The notes below the pieces were generated by a model. The model saw only the letters and a program-made list of their open reading frames with translations, searched no databases and was not told the DNA's origin. From the NCBI RefSeq assembly GCF_004310335.1, contig NZ_SIRS01000004.1, forward strand, positions 475,856-539,855: a stretch of DNA of 64,000 nucleotides, read 5' to 3'. Source of the DNA: Hyunsoonleella pacifica. Its GTDB lineage: Bacteria > Bacteroidota > Bacteroidia > Flavobacteriales > Flavobacteriaceae. Position 1 is the first letter of the stretch. Each line of letters starts with the position of its first letter. A program made the translations under genes and the position numbers. Positions 53,192-61,164 of this stretch are shown piece after piece.

Positions 53192-53217
53192 AAAAAGTAG
53201 CTATCTCACTACTTTTT
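53192..53217 (-). terminator. Terminator between the small basic protein gene and rng
   Basis: Stem AAAAAGTAG/CTACTTTTT with an 8-base loop and T tracts on both strands, lying just after the stop of the 30-residue protein gene. Confidence 0.7.
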
Positions 53218-53221
53218 TTAT

Positions 53222-53314
53222 TTATTTTTTCTTTTTGTGACGGTTAGCGCGTCTACGTTTTTTACGCTTGTGCGTCGCTACCTTATGTCTTTTGCGTTTT
53301 TTACCACTTGGCAT
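53222..53314 (-). CDS. Small basic ribosomal-type protein (AURKAIP1/COX24 domain-like)
   Basis: A 30-residue protein beginning MPSGKKRKRHKVATHK and ending ANRHKKKK; over half the residues are Lys, Arg or His. I recognise this as the tiny basic protein found in Bacteroidota beside HU/rng, annotated as an AURKAIP1/COX24-domain protein, related to the mitochondrial mS38 and mycobacterial bS22 type. It is likely ribosome-bound. The ATG is 41 bases downstream of the HU stop and a terminator follows. Too short for most gene finders. Confidence 0.85.
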   Translation of the reverse strand: MPSGKKRKRHKVATHKRKKRRRANRHKKKK

Positions 53315-53355
53315 AAATAGTGTCTTTTAAATTAATGATTTATTTTAAATGCTTT

Positions 53356-53646
53356 TTACTTAACTTCTACGTTAGTTTTAACACCCTCAACAAAAACTTT
53401 TGCAGGCTTGAATGCTGGTATGTTGTGTGCTGGTATTTTTATAGTAGTATTTTTAGAGATATTTCTACCTGTTTTCTCAGCTCTTGTTTTAATAATGAAG
53501 CTTCCAAAACCTCTCAAATATACATTATCACCGCTTTCTAAAGATGTTTTTACTTCCTCCATAAAAGATTCAACAGTTGCTTGTACATCTCCTTTTTCAA
53601 TTCCTAGCTTTTCAGAAATCTTTGCTACTAAATCGGCCTTTGTCAT
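53356..53646 (-). CDS. HU-family DNA-binding protein
   Basis: 96 residues of the HU/IHF family: MTKADLVAKISEKLGIEKGD start, FMEEVKTSLESGDNVYLRGF, then GSFIIKTRAEKTGRNISKNT with the DNA-intercalating arm IKIPAHNIPAFKPAKVF. A nucleoid protein that bends DNA. It sits upstream of the small basic gene and rng, in a conserved order with mutY across the divergent promoter. Confidence 0.96.
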   Translation of the reverse strand: MTKADLVAKISEKLGIEKGDVQATVESFMEEVKTSLESGDNVYLRGFGSFIIKTRAEKTGRNISKNTTIKIPAHNIPAFKPAKVFVEGVKTNVEVK

Positions 53647-53693
53647 TTTTAGTCTTTTTTATTATTTGGGTTATATAAATTTTAAAAGGGATG

Positions 53694-53726
53694 CAAATAT
53701 ATGCATTTAATATTCAATATTTCAAA
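53694..53726 (-). promoter_or_regulatory. HU promoter
   Basis: On the minus strand TATATTTG (53694-53701) and TTTG (53723-53726), spaced 21 bases, form a good Bacteroidota promoter 47 bases upstream of the HU ATG. Confidence 0.7.
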
Positions 53727-53788
53727 CCTAATTCACTAAAATTTAAGATTATAAACGTTTATTTTAGCACTTGGTAGAAAATAAAAGC

Positions 53789-54835
53789 ATGTCTTTTTCA
53801 AATATTTTAATCAACTGGTACTCAAGCAATAAGAGAGATTTACCATGGCGCAAAACTAAAAACCCATATTTTATTTGGCTTTCTGAGATTATTTTACAGC
53901 AAACTCAAGTTAAACAAGGCCTGCCTTATTACGAAGCTTTTGTTACTGAATTCCCAACGGTATTTCATCTTGCTAAAGCTAGCGAAAGTGAAGTGCTAAA
54001 ATTATGGCAGGGGCTTGGGTATTACTCTCGTGCCAGAAATTTACATTTTACTGCAAAATATATTGTTAATGAACTAAACGGAGAATTTCCCAATACTTAT
54101 AAAGGACTATTACAATTAAAAGGCGTTGGAGATTATACGGCCAGCGCTATTGCTTCAATATGTTATGAGGAAGCAACTGCAGTTGTTGATGGTAATGTGT
54201 ACCGTGTATTGGGGCGTTATTTTGGTATTGAAACACCTATTAATTCCACTAATGGCATTAAAGAATTTAAAACGCTTGCTCAGGAATTAATTGATGAAAA
54301 GGATCCTGCAACTTTTAATCAGGCTATTATGGAGTTTGGTGCAACACAATGCAGGCCTAAAAACCCTGATTGTATGTTTTGTCCTTTTCAAGATTCTTGT
54401 GTTGCTTATAATAAAGGTACAATTGATAAGCTACCCGTAAAATTGAAAAAGACTAAGGTTAAGCAGCGCTACTTTAATTTTTTGGTTTTTCTCTCTGAAG
54501 ACAAACATACTATATTGGAAAAACGTGAAGGAAAAGGGATTTGGCAAAACCTATATCAGTTTCCATTAATTGAAACTGAACAGCATCTTGATTATGATGC
54601 GTTTTTAAAACTAGCTAAAGCACATCCTATTTTAAAAAACAAGACTTTTGAATTACACCAATATAATAATGTACCTAAAGTACATAAGTTATCTCACCAA
54701 CATCTGAATACGACATTTTGGACGGTTTCAGTAGAATCAGTTGAAAATGGAATTCCTTTTGAAAAGATAACTGAATATCCTGTACCTATTTTGATTGGGA
54801 AGTTTATTGAGGGGTTTGAAGAATTTAAAGATTAG
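53789..54835 (+). CDS. mutY: MutY, adenine DNA glycosylase
   Basis: Removes adenine mispaired with 8-oxoguanine. I chose the ATG at 53789 (MSFSNILINWYSSNKRDLPWR); a TTG six codons upstream is unlikely. 348 residues. Catalytic Glu in LSEIILQQTQVKQ, HhH motif LKGVGDYTASAIASICY, catalytic Asp in VVDGNVYRVLGRYFG, and [4Fe-4S] ligands in CRPKNPDCMFCPFQDSC (C-x6-C-x2-C-x5-C). The C-terminal NUDIX-like domain that recognises 8-oxoG starts about residue 225. Complete. Confidence 0.97.
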   Translation: MSFSNILINWYSSNKRDLPWRKTKNPYFIWLSEIILQQTQVKQGLPYYEAFVTEFPTVFHLAKASESEVLKLWQGLGYYSRARNLHFTAKYIVNELNGEFPNTYKGLLQLKGVGDYTASAIASICYEEATAVVDGNVYRVLGRYFGIETPINSTNGIKEFKTLAQELIDEKDPATFNQAIMEFGATQCRPKNPDCMFCPFQDSCVAYNKGTIDKLPVKLKKTKVKQRYFNFLVFLSEDKHTILEKREGKGIWQNLYQFPLIETEQHLDYDAFLKLAKAHPILKNKTFELHQYNNVPKVHKLSHQHLNTTFWTVSVESVENGIPFEKITEYPVPILIGKFIEGFEEFKD

Positions 54836-54888
54836 AGTTTACTTAGTCTTATAACTTAAATATGTTTCTCTGATTGAACGAATATATA

Positions 54889-55278
54889 CTAATCATAACT
54901 CCAACCTTTATCTATTCTCGTAATTACCCCTTTAGTATCAAAATATATATTAGAACGGTACCAAGCAAAATCTCTAATCAAGTATTTACGCTTACTTTTT
55001 TTACTTAAATACGAGTCGCGAGTATACATGAATTGAATTTCATTTTTCCATGTATTCTTAGACAATGGTTCGCCAAGGATGTTAATTACCTCTTCCTTGG
55101 TAAAATTCATTTCTATTAAATCAAACTTTTCGAAAGTGTAGTTTTTAGCAAATTCTGTATCAATATAGGGGTCAAATATATTGTACCCTTCTACTAACAG
55201 GAAGCTTCCTAAAAAAAATACAAAAACTAGAATTGGCACCCCTAAAACAATCGTTAATATTTTGTAAAAAATTCTCAT
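54889..55278 (-). CDS. Small membrane-anchored protein with SmpA/BamE-like fold
   Basis: 129 residues. I chose the ATG at 55278, which begins a hydrophobic segment (MRIFYKILTIVLGVPILVFV); an upstream ATG is inside the preceding gene. Residues about 55-129 (NFTKEEVINILGEPLSKNTW, then FAWYRSNIYFDTKGVITRID) have the SmpA/BamE layout of two helices followed by strands, but it lacks a lipobox Cys. Overlaps the upstream membrane gene by 4 bases (ATGA). The function is not known. Confidence 0.65.
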   Translation of the reverse strand: MRIFYKILTIVLGVPILVFVFFLGSFLLVEGYNIFDPYIDTEFAKNYTFEKFDLIEMNFTKEEVINILGEPLSKNTWKNEIQFMYTRDSYLSKKSKRKYLIRDFAWYRSNIYFDTKGVITRIDKGWSYD

Positions 55279-55607
55279 TTTAAAATAATAGGGTGTAACG
55301 CAGTAAACAAATAACCACAAATAAAAAGTAGAGCACTTAAACCAAATGAAATATTAAAACTTTGCAAAAATGTTGACTTCCAGTTTTTTGGAGACCATAC
55401 CATAATAAATATTGATATTGTCAAAGCGCCTAGAAGAATTGCTATAAAAACAATTAAACTTATTTTGAGAAGGTTGTAGGAAGAACTCGACATAGTAGTT
55501 AAAACGAATGCTATAACTATAGCAAATATGCTTAAACCTATTTTTTCGTATTTTGATAATGCTTTAATCTTTGGTTGTTTTAGCTGATAACGCTTTAGCA
55601 AACACAT
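55275..55607 (-). CDS. Small membrane protein of unknown function
   Basis: 110 residues with three or four transmembrane segments (about 22-41, 47-70, 82-104). No family recognised. The stop overlaps the next gene's start by 4 bases, so it forms a two-gene unit with the BamE-like gene. Its ATG is 41 bases from repeat copy D. Confidence 0.65.
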   Translation of the reverse strand: MCLLKRYQLKQPKIKALSKYEKIGLSIFAIVIAFVLTTMSSSSYNLLKISLIVFIAILLGALTISIFIMVWSPKNWKSTFLQSFNISFGLSALLFICGYLFTALHPIILK

Positions 55608-55647
55608 TATTGCTTTTGTTTAGTCCAATTATTTACAGATAGACCTA

Positions 55648-55730
55648 TGTTAGGGATTACTGCGGCATCCTTTTTTGAGACACGAGAAAAAGATATAGCC
55701 GAAAGCCTGCCTACCGGCAGTCAGGCGCCC
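55648..55730 (+). repeat. Dispersed GCGTTAGGGATTG element, copy D
   Basis: Diverged copy: TGTTAGGGATTACTGCGGCA, then TCCTTTT, and ends with AGATATAGCCGAAAGCC, CTGCC-TACC-GGCAG (perfect 5-bp hairpin 55707-55720) and GGCGCCCA. An outer pair GCCTG/CAGGC (55705-55709 with 55722-55726) encloses the hairpin. Terminal GCGTTA pairing is lost. Placed between divergent genes upstream of ssb. Confidence 0.7.
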
Positions 55731-55828
55731 AAAAAACAAACAAATCTTAGAATATTCTTATTTTTTTATTAATTTTAGAACTATGAAGTTTGAATGTCTA
55801 TTTTTGCATTCTCTAAAAATTTAAAATT

Positions 55829-56287
55829 ATGGCTGGTTCGTTAAATAAAGTAATGTTGATTGGGAATTTAGGTGATGATGTAAAGATGCATTATTTTGAG
55901 GGGGGCGGCTGTGTTGGTAGATTTCCACTGGCTACTAGCGAAACTTATATGAGCAAACAAACTAACGAGCGTATTACAAATACAGAATGGCATAATATAG
56001 TGGTGCGTAACAAGGGTGCTGAAATATGTGAAAAATACTTAAGCAAAGGCGATAAAGTATATATTGAGGGACGCATAAAGACAAGAAAGTGGACTGACGA
56101 CAAGGGAAATGATAGGTATTCTACCGAAATACAATGTGTTGATTTTACGTTTTTAAGCACTAAAAAAGAAAACGAAACAAATGCAGCTGCTAATAGTGGC
56201 AACCCATTACCCGCATCAAACCCCACTGTTAACCAATCTACATCTAGTAACCCATCAATTGATGATAATGATGATCTCCCTTTTTAA
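55829..56287 (+). CDS. ssb: Single-stranded DNA-binding protein
   Basis: 152 residues. The OB-fold occupies about 1-110 (NKVMLIGNLGDDVKMHYFEG start, ERITNTEWHNIVVRNKGAEI, VYIEGRIKTRKWTDDKGNDR). A Ser/Asn/Pro-rich linker follows and the conserved acidic tip DDNDDLPF ends the protein. Replication and repair hub. Lies directly upstream of gldE-gldD, the usual Bacteroidota order. Confidence 0.97.
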   Translation: MAGSLNKVMLIGNLGDDVKMHYFEGGGCVGRFPLATSETYMSKQTNERITNTEWHNIVVRNKGAEICEKYLSKGDKVYIEGRIKTRKWTDDKGNDRYSTEIQCVDFTFLSTKKENETNAAANSGNPLPASNPTVNQSTSSNPSIDDNDDLPF

Positions 56288-56313
56288 TTCAAGTATAACC
56301 AAAACTGAAATCC

Positions 56314-57642
56314 TTGGATCCTGAACCCCCGAGTTTACAATTTTTAATTTTAACAGTTGATATTTCAATTGTCTCTGGTTTTCTATTGCTTTTTGTGCTT
56401 TTGTGTTGTTCTGCCTTAATATCAGGGGCTGAAGTTGCTATGTTTTCGCTTTCAAGAACGGATATTGATAACCATCCTGAAGCAGACAATAAAACTTTTA
56501 AAATTATTCTACAGCTATTAGAGCGCCCAAAAAAACTATTGGCTACAATTTTAGTAGCCAATAATTTTATAAATATAGCGGTAGTACTTTTGTTTGATTA
56601 TCTTGGAGACTTTATGTTTAGGGATATTACTACTGAAATTGATTTCTATTTTTTTAAAGTAGATTTGGTTTTCTTTATAAAAGTAATTTTAATTACATTT
56701 TTGATATTACTTTTTGGTGAGATTTTACCCAAAATATATGCCAGCAGAAACAACCTGAAATTTGCAAGTATTATGGCATATCCTTTAAAGGTTTTAGATA
56801 CGCTATTATCTCCTATTAGTTTACCAATGCGTAGTACTACTTTAGGTATCCATAAACGGTTGGGGAAACAAAAATCTAATCTTAGTGTAGACCAACTATC
56901 GCAAGCTTTGGAGTTAACAGATCATGGTGATACTTCTAAAGAAGAAAAGAAAATTTTACAAGGCATTGTGTCTTTTGGAAATACCGATACCAAGCAGGTA
57001 ATGCGCCCACGTATAGATATTTTTGCTTTAAATATTGAACAAAAATACACTGAGATTATCCCTGAGATTATCGCACATGGATATTCTAGAATTCCTGTTT
57101 ACGAAGAAAATATAGACCAAATTAAAGGCATTCTTTATATAAAAGATTTACTGCCATATATTGACAGAAAACAGTTTGATTGGAAAGAATTATTACGAGA
57201 GCCATTTTTTGTACCTGAAAACAAAAAGCTAGACGATTTAATGGCAGAATTTCAAGAGAAAAAAGTACATTTAGCTGTTGTGGTTGACGAGTACGGTGGC
57301 ACTTCTGGTTTAATTTCTTTAGAAGATATTATAGAAGAAATTGTTGGTGATATAAGTGATGAATTTGATGATGAAGACATAAACTATTCCAAACTGGACG
57401 ATAAAAATTATGTATTTGAAGGTAAAACTGCTTTAAAAGATTTTTACAAAGTAATTAAACTTGAGGATGATAGTATTTTTGAAGACGAAAAGGGTGAGGC
57501 TGAAACCATTGCTGGTTTTGTTTTAGAAATATCTGGTAGCTTTCCTAAACTACAATCTAAAATATTTTTCAGGGACTACGTTTTTACTATTGAAGCCATG
57601 GATAAAAAGCGGATAAAGCGCGTAAAAGTTACTATCAACTAA
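56314..57642 (+). CDS. gldE: GldE, gliding motility-associated CNNM/CorC-family protein
   Basis: 442 residues. The start is TTG 56314 (MDPEPPSLQFLIL), which fits GldE orthologues; no ATG is available. DUF21/CNNM membrane domain (about 15-200, CSALISGAEVAMFSLSRTDI), two CBS domains (about 210-335) and the C-terminal transporter-associated CorC_HlyC domain (about 350-435, YVFEGKTALKDFYK). It is upstream of gldD as in Flavobacterium johnsoniae. GldE is linked to gliding genetically but its transport function is unproven. Confidence 0.92.
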   Translation: MDPEPPSLQFLILTVDISIVSGFLLLFVLLCCSALISGAEVAMFSLSRTDIDNHPEADNKTFKIILQLLERPKKLLATILVANNFINIAVVLLFDYLGDFMFRDITTEIDFYFFKVDLVFFIKVILITFLILLFGEILPKIYASRNNLKFASIMAYPLKVLDTLLSPISLPMRSTTLGIHKRLGKQKSNLSVDQLSQALELTDHGDTSKEEKKILQGIVSFGNTDTKQVMRPRIDIFALNIEQKYTEIIPEIIAHGYSRIPVYEENIDQIKGILYIKDLLPYIDRKQFDWKELLREPFFVPENKKLDDLMAEFQEKKVHLAVVVDEYGGTSGLISLEDIIEEIVGDISDEFDDEDINYSKLDDKNYVFEGKTALKDFYKVIKLEDDSIFEDEKGEAETIAGFVLEISGSFPKLQSKIFFRDYVFTIEAMDKKRIKRVKVTIN

Positions 57643-57643
57643 T

Positions 57644-58297
57644 ATGAAAACTAAACTCCTGTTTTTTTTAATTCTAATTTTAGGATTTCTTTCCTGTGGG
57701 AAGGAAGATTACACTCCAAAACCAAAAGGGTATTTAAGATTAGATTACCCTAAGGTATCCTACCAAATGCAGCAATTGCCTAACATACCTTTAGCTTTTG
57801 AAATAAGTAGTTTAATTGATGATGTTAAGGTTATACCGCTTAAAAGCACAACCGAAGGTTATGGTATAAATTTAGAGTACACGTCTTTAAAAGCTACTGT
57901 TTTTTTAACATATAGAGCAATTGAGAACAATGAGCAAAACCTAAACGCCTTTTTAAGAGATGCACAAAAACTAACATTAGAACATACCAAAAAAGCTGAC
58001 GAAATTCCTCGTTATCCTTATGAAAATTACAAACTTAAGGTGTATGGTATGCTATCAGAGGTTAAGGGTAATGCAGCTTCTCCTGTACAGTTTTATGTGA
58101 CTGATAGTACACAACATTTTTTAACAGGCTCATTGTATTTTAAAACTAAGCCTAACTACGATTCTATTTTACCTGCAGCTTCTTATTTAAAAAAGGATAT
58201 TCAAAGGATTATGGAAAGCATAAAGTGGCAGAATAATGCAAATTTTACCACCTATGAGAAAATTGATCTTGATGCTAATAATCAGTTATCTAAATAA
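57644..58297 (+). CDS. gldD: GldD, gliding motility lipoprotein
   Basis: 217 residues with a lipoprotein signal (MKTKLLFFLILILGFLSC). GldD hallmarks are KPKGYLRLDYPKVSYQ near the N-terminus, EGYGINLEYTSLKATVFLTY, PRYPYENYKLKVYG and SLYFKTKPNYDSILPA. GldD is required for gliding and type IX secretion in F. johnsoniae; it localises to the cell envelope. It begins 1 base after gldE ends, so the two are coupled. Confidence 0.95.
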   Translation: MKTKLLFFLILILGFLSCGKEDYTPKPKGYLRLDYPKVSYQMQQLPNIPLAFEISSLIDDVKVIPLKSTTEGYGINLEYTSLKATVFLTYRAIENNEQNLNAFLRDAQKLTLEHTKKADEIPRYPYENYKLKVYGMLSEVKGNAASPVQFYVTDSTQHFLTGSLYFKTKPNYDSILPAASYLKKDIQRIMESIKWQNNANFTTYEKIDLDANNQLSK

Positions 58298-58298
58298 A

Positions 58299-58324
58299 AA
58301 AGCTTCCCTTTTTAGAGAAGCTTT
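58299..58324 (+). terminator. Terminator after gldD
   Basis: Stem AAAGCTTC/GAAGCTTT (58299-58306 and 58317-58324) with a 10-base loop. The following tract is short (AACTT), so this is a weak terminator. Confidence 0.5.
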
Positions 58325-58371
58325 AACTTATAAACACTTAAATTAAAATTTGAGGACTTTATTTTTATTAC

Positions 58372-58758
58372 TTATTTATTTGAAAACGCTTCAACAGTTT
58401 TCATATCAACTACTTTATATAAATCTGCAACATTAGTTACTGTTTTCTCCAAACTCGCAGGATTTACTTTAGCTTCATCATACTCAACCATTGCCAATTC
58501 TTTTTCAAAATCTACTTTAGCAAATTTCACGCCTTCCATCTTGGCTATTTTCTTTTCAATAGTAGCTGCGCAGCCTACAGCACAAGTCATACCCTTAACG
58601 GTAAATTCAGCTTTAGCATAAGTCGCATTAGGGTCCAATGTTTTCTCAGAAGCAGTATCAACCTCTACGGTCTTTACTTCTGGTTGCTTCTCATTTTTAC
58701 AGCTCACTACTAAAAAGACACACAAACAAACCCCAAGAATATATTTTATAGCTTTCAT
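58372..58758 (-). CDS. Lipoprotein with heavy-metal-associated domain
   Basis: 128 residues. Lipobox signal MKAIKYILGVCLCVFLVVSC, then a linker and an HMA domain (about 48-110) with GMTCAVGCAATIEKKIAKME. The metal site reads C-A-V-G-C (CxxxC) instead of the standard CxxC, and the His/Lys after is missing, which may change metal preference. A metallochaperone or metal-scavenging lipoprotein is the natural guess. Upstream TAATTTTG box (58784-58791, minus strand). Confidence 0.85.
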   Translation of the reverse strand: MKAIKYILGVCLCVFLVVSCKNEKQPEVKTVEVDTASEKTLDPNATYAKAEFTVKGMTCAVGCAATIEKKIAKMEGVKFAKVDFEKELAMVEYDEAKVNPASLEKTVTNVADLYKVVDMKTVEAFSNK

Positions 58759-58783
58759 TTTAATTAATTTTTAAATTATGTTA

Positions 58784-58791
58784 CAAAATTA
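58784..58791 (-). promoter_or_regulatory. -7 box of the HMA lipoprotein gene
   Basis: Minus-strand TAATTTTG fits TAnnTTTG 26 bases before the ATG; no -33 TTG. Confidence 0.45.
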
Positions 58792-58858
58792 CTAATTAAT
58801 GCTATTTATTACTTTAAAAACTTGACTTTTGTGCTTCTAAAAAGAATATTCGCTTATT

Positions 58859-59734
58859 ATGTCTACTAATTCCCTAAAATGGGCTTATTTAATAGTACTT
58901 GCCATTATTTGGGGAAGTTCTTTTATTTTGATAAAAAAAGGGCTATTAGGTTTAACTCCAGTGCAATTAGGAGCAATTCGAATTATTTTTACTTCATTTT
59001 TTCTATTCATTTTTGGGTTTAAACGTGTAAAATCAATAAAATTAAAAGAGTGGAAATGGGTAATCTTAACAGGGCTTTTAGGGACTTTTTTTCCAGCTTT
59101 TCTATTTGCTTTTGCAGAAACCGAAATTGATAGTTCCATTGCTTCTATCTTAAATTCACTAGTCCCATTAAACACCATCATGTTAGGCTTTTTTGTATTT
59201 AATGTAAAATCTTCAAAACGACAAGTTGTAGGTGTTTTTATAGGCTTATTAGGTGCAATTCTTTTGGTATTGAATGGTGCTTCTATAAACCCAGATCAAA
59301 ATTACCTTTATGTTGCATTTGTAATTATAGCAACATTTATGTATGCTGCTAGTTTAAATATTTTAAAACGGTATCTACAACACGTAAATGCACTTACAAT
59401 TGCTGTTGGTAATTTTGCAGTTATCGTTTTACCTGCTATAATTATCTTATTATGTTCTGGTTTTTTTAAGATGGAAGTATTATCTGCACCAACTTTAAAA
59501 CCTGCATTGTTTTACATGGTTCTATTGTCTTTATTTGGTACTGCAATAGCTAAAGTCATGTTTAACAAATTGGTGCATATCTCCACACCTGTATTCGCTT
59601 CTTCCGTAGCATATTTAATGCCAATTGTTGCTGTTTTTTGGGGTATTTTGGATAACGAACGTTTTAGTTTTTTACAGGCCATTGCAACTCTAATTATTCT
59701 AATTGGTGTGTATTTAGCCCATAAACGCAAATAG
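58859..59734 (+). CDS. EamA/DMT-family transporter
   Basis: 291 residues, ten transmembrane helices, two EamA repeats (about 9-140 and 155-290). WAYLIVLAIIWGSSFILIKK starts the family N-terminus; the second half has MVLLSLFGTAIAKVMFNKLV. Distinct from the DMT protein at 20578; substrate unknown. Confidence 0.92.
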   Translation: MSTNSLKWAYLIVLAIIWGSSFILIKKGLLGLTPVQLGAIRIIFTSFFLFIFGFKRVKSIKLKEWKWVILTGLLGTFFPAFLFAFAETEIDSSIASILNSLVPLNTIMLGFFVFNVKSSKRQVVGVFIGLLGAILLVLNGASINPDQNYLYVAFVIIATFMYAASLNILKRYLQHVNALTIAVGNFAVIVLPAIIILLCSGFFKMEVLSAPTLKPALFYMVLLSLFGTAIAKVMFNKLVHISTPVFASSVAYLMPIVAVFWGILDNERFSFLQAIATLIILIGVYLAHKRK

Positions 59735-59896
59735 CATTAAATATCAATTATTTCATTAAAAATTATTTAAAGTCATTTTTTTTTGCGAACTTTAAGTAAT
59801 TTGAAAAGGTTAAATACACCCCCTCTATTTTGAACAGTAACATTCTATTATTACTGGTAAGTCACAATTTTAGAACAACTAAAAATTTAACTTTTT

Positions 59897-60349
59897 ATGA
59901 GAAATGCTATCCTTCCCATTCGTTTTGGTTTAGTAACTAGTGCTGTTTTAATAGCTTACTTTTTAGTACTATCCCTTTTTAATAAGCATACAAACCCTGC
60001 TTTTAGTTTAATAAATGCAGCAATTACACTCTTTGGTACTTACGAAGCTATAAAAATCACTAAACTACAATATCCTAATAATTTTTCTTATGGAGATGGC
60101 TTTAAAACAGGTGTAATTACTGGTGTGACAGCTACTATAGTTTTTACATTATTTTTCTTGTTTTATACAACTGAAATCAATTCAGATTTTCTACCAACTT
60201 TATTAGAAAATATGAATTGGGGTTTTAAATCTCATATTGGCTTGGTAGTGTTTGTAGTTGCTGTTATGGGCCTATCCACATCGTTAGTATCTTCGCTAAC
60301 AGTAATGCAACTTTTTAAAAACAGTAATAATTACGTTGAAAACAAGTAA
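59897..60349 (+). CDS. DUF4199 family membrane protein
   Basis: 150 residues, four transmembrane segments (about 11-30, 35-55, 77-97, 118-140), with the FSYGDGFKTGVITGVTATIV stretch typical of DUF4199. Bacteroidota-specific, function unknown. Upstream of rplU but with its own gap and a separate rplU promoter. Confidence 0.85.
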   Translation: MRNAILPIRFGLVTSAVLIAYFLVLSLFNKHTNPAFSLINAAITLFGTYEAIKITKLQYPNNFSYGDGFKTGVITGVTATIVFTLFFLFYTTEINSDFLPTLLENMNWGFKSHIGLVVFVVAVMGLSTSLVSSLTVMQLFKNSNNYVENK

Positions 60350-60354
60350 AACGT

Positions 60355-60384
60355 TTGTAGATTAATTAATTAGAATTATATTTG
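60355..60384 (+). promoter_or_regulatory. rplU-rpmA promoter
   Basis: TATATTTG (60377-60384) with TTG (60355-60357) at 19-base spacing is a strong Bacteroidota promoter. Expected transcription start near 60391, where a hairpin begins. Confidence 0.75.
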
Positions 60385-60388
60385 CACC

Positions 60389-60409
60389 CGCCTTAAACAA
60401 ATTAAGGTG
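60389..60409 (+). promoter_or_regulatory. 5'-end hairpin of the rplU leader
   Basis: Stem CGCCTTAA/TTAAGGTG (60389-60396 with 60402-60409, one G-T pair), loop ACAAA, then TTTTTG: a short terminator-like hairpin at the predicted transcript start. May be an attenuator or 5'-end protecting element for the ribosomal operon. Confidence 0.45.
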
Positions 60410-60446
60410 TTTTTGTAATATAAATAATTAATATAAACGTTACGCT

Positions 60447-61127
60447 ATGTACGCAATTGTAGAGATAGCAGGGCATCAATTTAAAGTTGAGAAAGACCAA
60501 AAAGTTTTTGTTAATCGTTTACAAACAGAAGAAGGTAAGAAAGTATCTTTCGACAACGTTCTTTTAATTGGAGATGGTAGCAATGTAACTGTAGGCGCCC
60601 CAGCTATAGGCGGAGCACAAGTAAGTGCAAAAGTCTTAAAACACCTTAAAGGAGATAAGGTAATAGTTTTCAAAAAGAAAAGAAGAAAAGGTTACCGTGT
60701 AAAAAATGGACACAGACAATCTTTAACTGAAATCGTAATTGAAAGCATTGTAGCTTCTGGTGCTAAGCCTGCTAAAAAGGCTGCTCCAAAAAAAGAAGTT
60801 AAAAAAGCGGAGCCAAAAGTAGAAACAAAAGCTGCTGCACCTAAAGCAGAAGCTAAACCTAAAGCAGCTCCAAAAAAGGAAAAAGCAGATGATTTAAAGA
60901 AAATTGAAGGTATTGGTCCTAAAATCGCTTCAACATTAGTAGAAGCTGGTATCGCTACTTTTGCTGAATTAGCTAAGGCTAAGCCAGAAGCAATTTCAGA
61001 AATCATTGCAAACGTTCGTGGTAACCATGTTACTGATACTTGGCCTGCACAAGCTAAACTAGCTGCTGAAGGTAAGTGGGACGAACTAAAAAAATGGCAA
61101 GACGAATTAGACGGTGGTAAAGCGTAA
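60447..61127 (+). CDS. rplU: 50S ribosomal protein L21 with C-terminal helix-hairpin-helix extension
   Basis: 226 residues. The first about 103 are ribosomal L21 (MYAIVEIAGHQFKVEKDQKV, then KVIVFKKKRRKGYRVKNGHR, QSLTEIVIESI). A Lys/Ala/Pro-rich linker follows (about 108-148), then an HhH-type domain (DLKKIEGIGPKIASTLVEAG) of about 75 residues. L21 is normally about 103 residues. The extension is known to me from other Bacteroidota annotations as an L21/HhH fusion; its role is unknown. First gene of rplU-rpmA. Confidence 0.95.
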   Translation: MYAIVEIAGHQFKVEKDQKVFVNRLQTEEGKKVSFDNVLLIGDGSNVTVGAPAIGGAQVSAKVLKHLKGDKVIVFKKKRRKGYRVKNGHRQSLTEIVIESIVASGAKPAKKAAPKKEVKKAEPKVETKAAAPKAEAKPKAAPKKEKADDLKKIEGIGPKIASTLVEAGIATFAELAKAKPEAISEIIANVRGNHVTDTWPAQAKLAAEGKWDELKKWQDELDGGKA

Positions 61128-61164
61128 GCTTTCTATCAAGTTTAAAATATAAAATCGAAATAAA

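Noticed and set aside
54889-55278. Calling this gene bamE
   Set aside because: It has the SmpA/BamE-like layout but no lipobox, and it is not near bam genes, so the name is not justified.
60692-61006. Long minus-strand reading frame opposite rplU
   Set aside because: It is an antisense shadow caused by the Lys/Ala-rich codons of the L21 extension.
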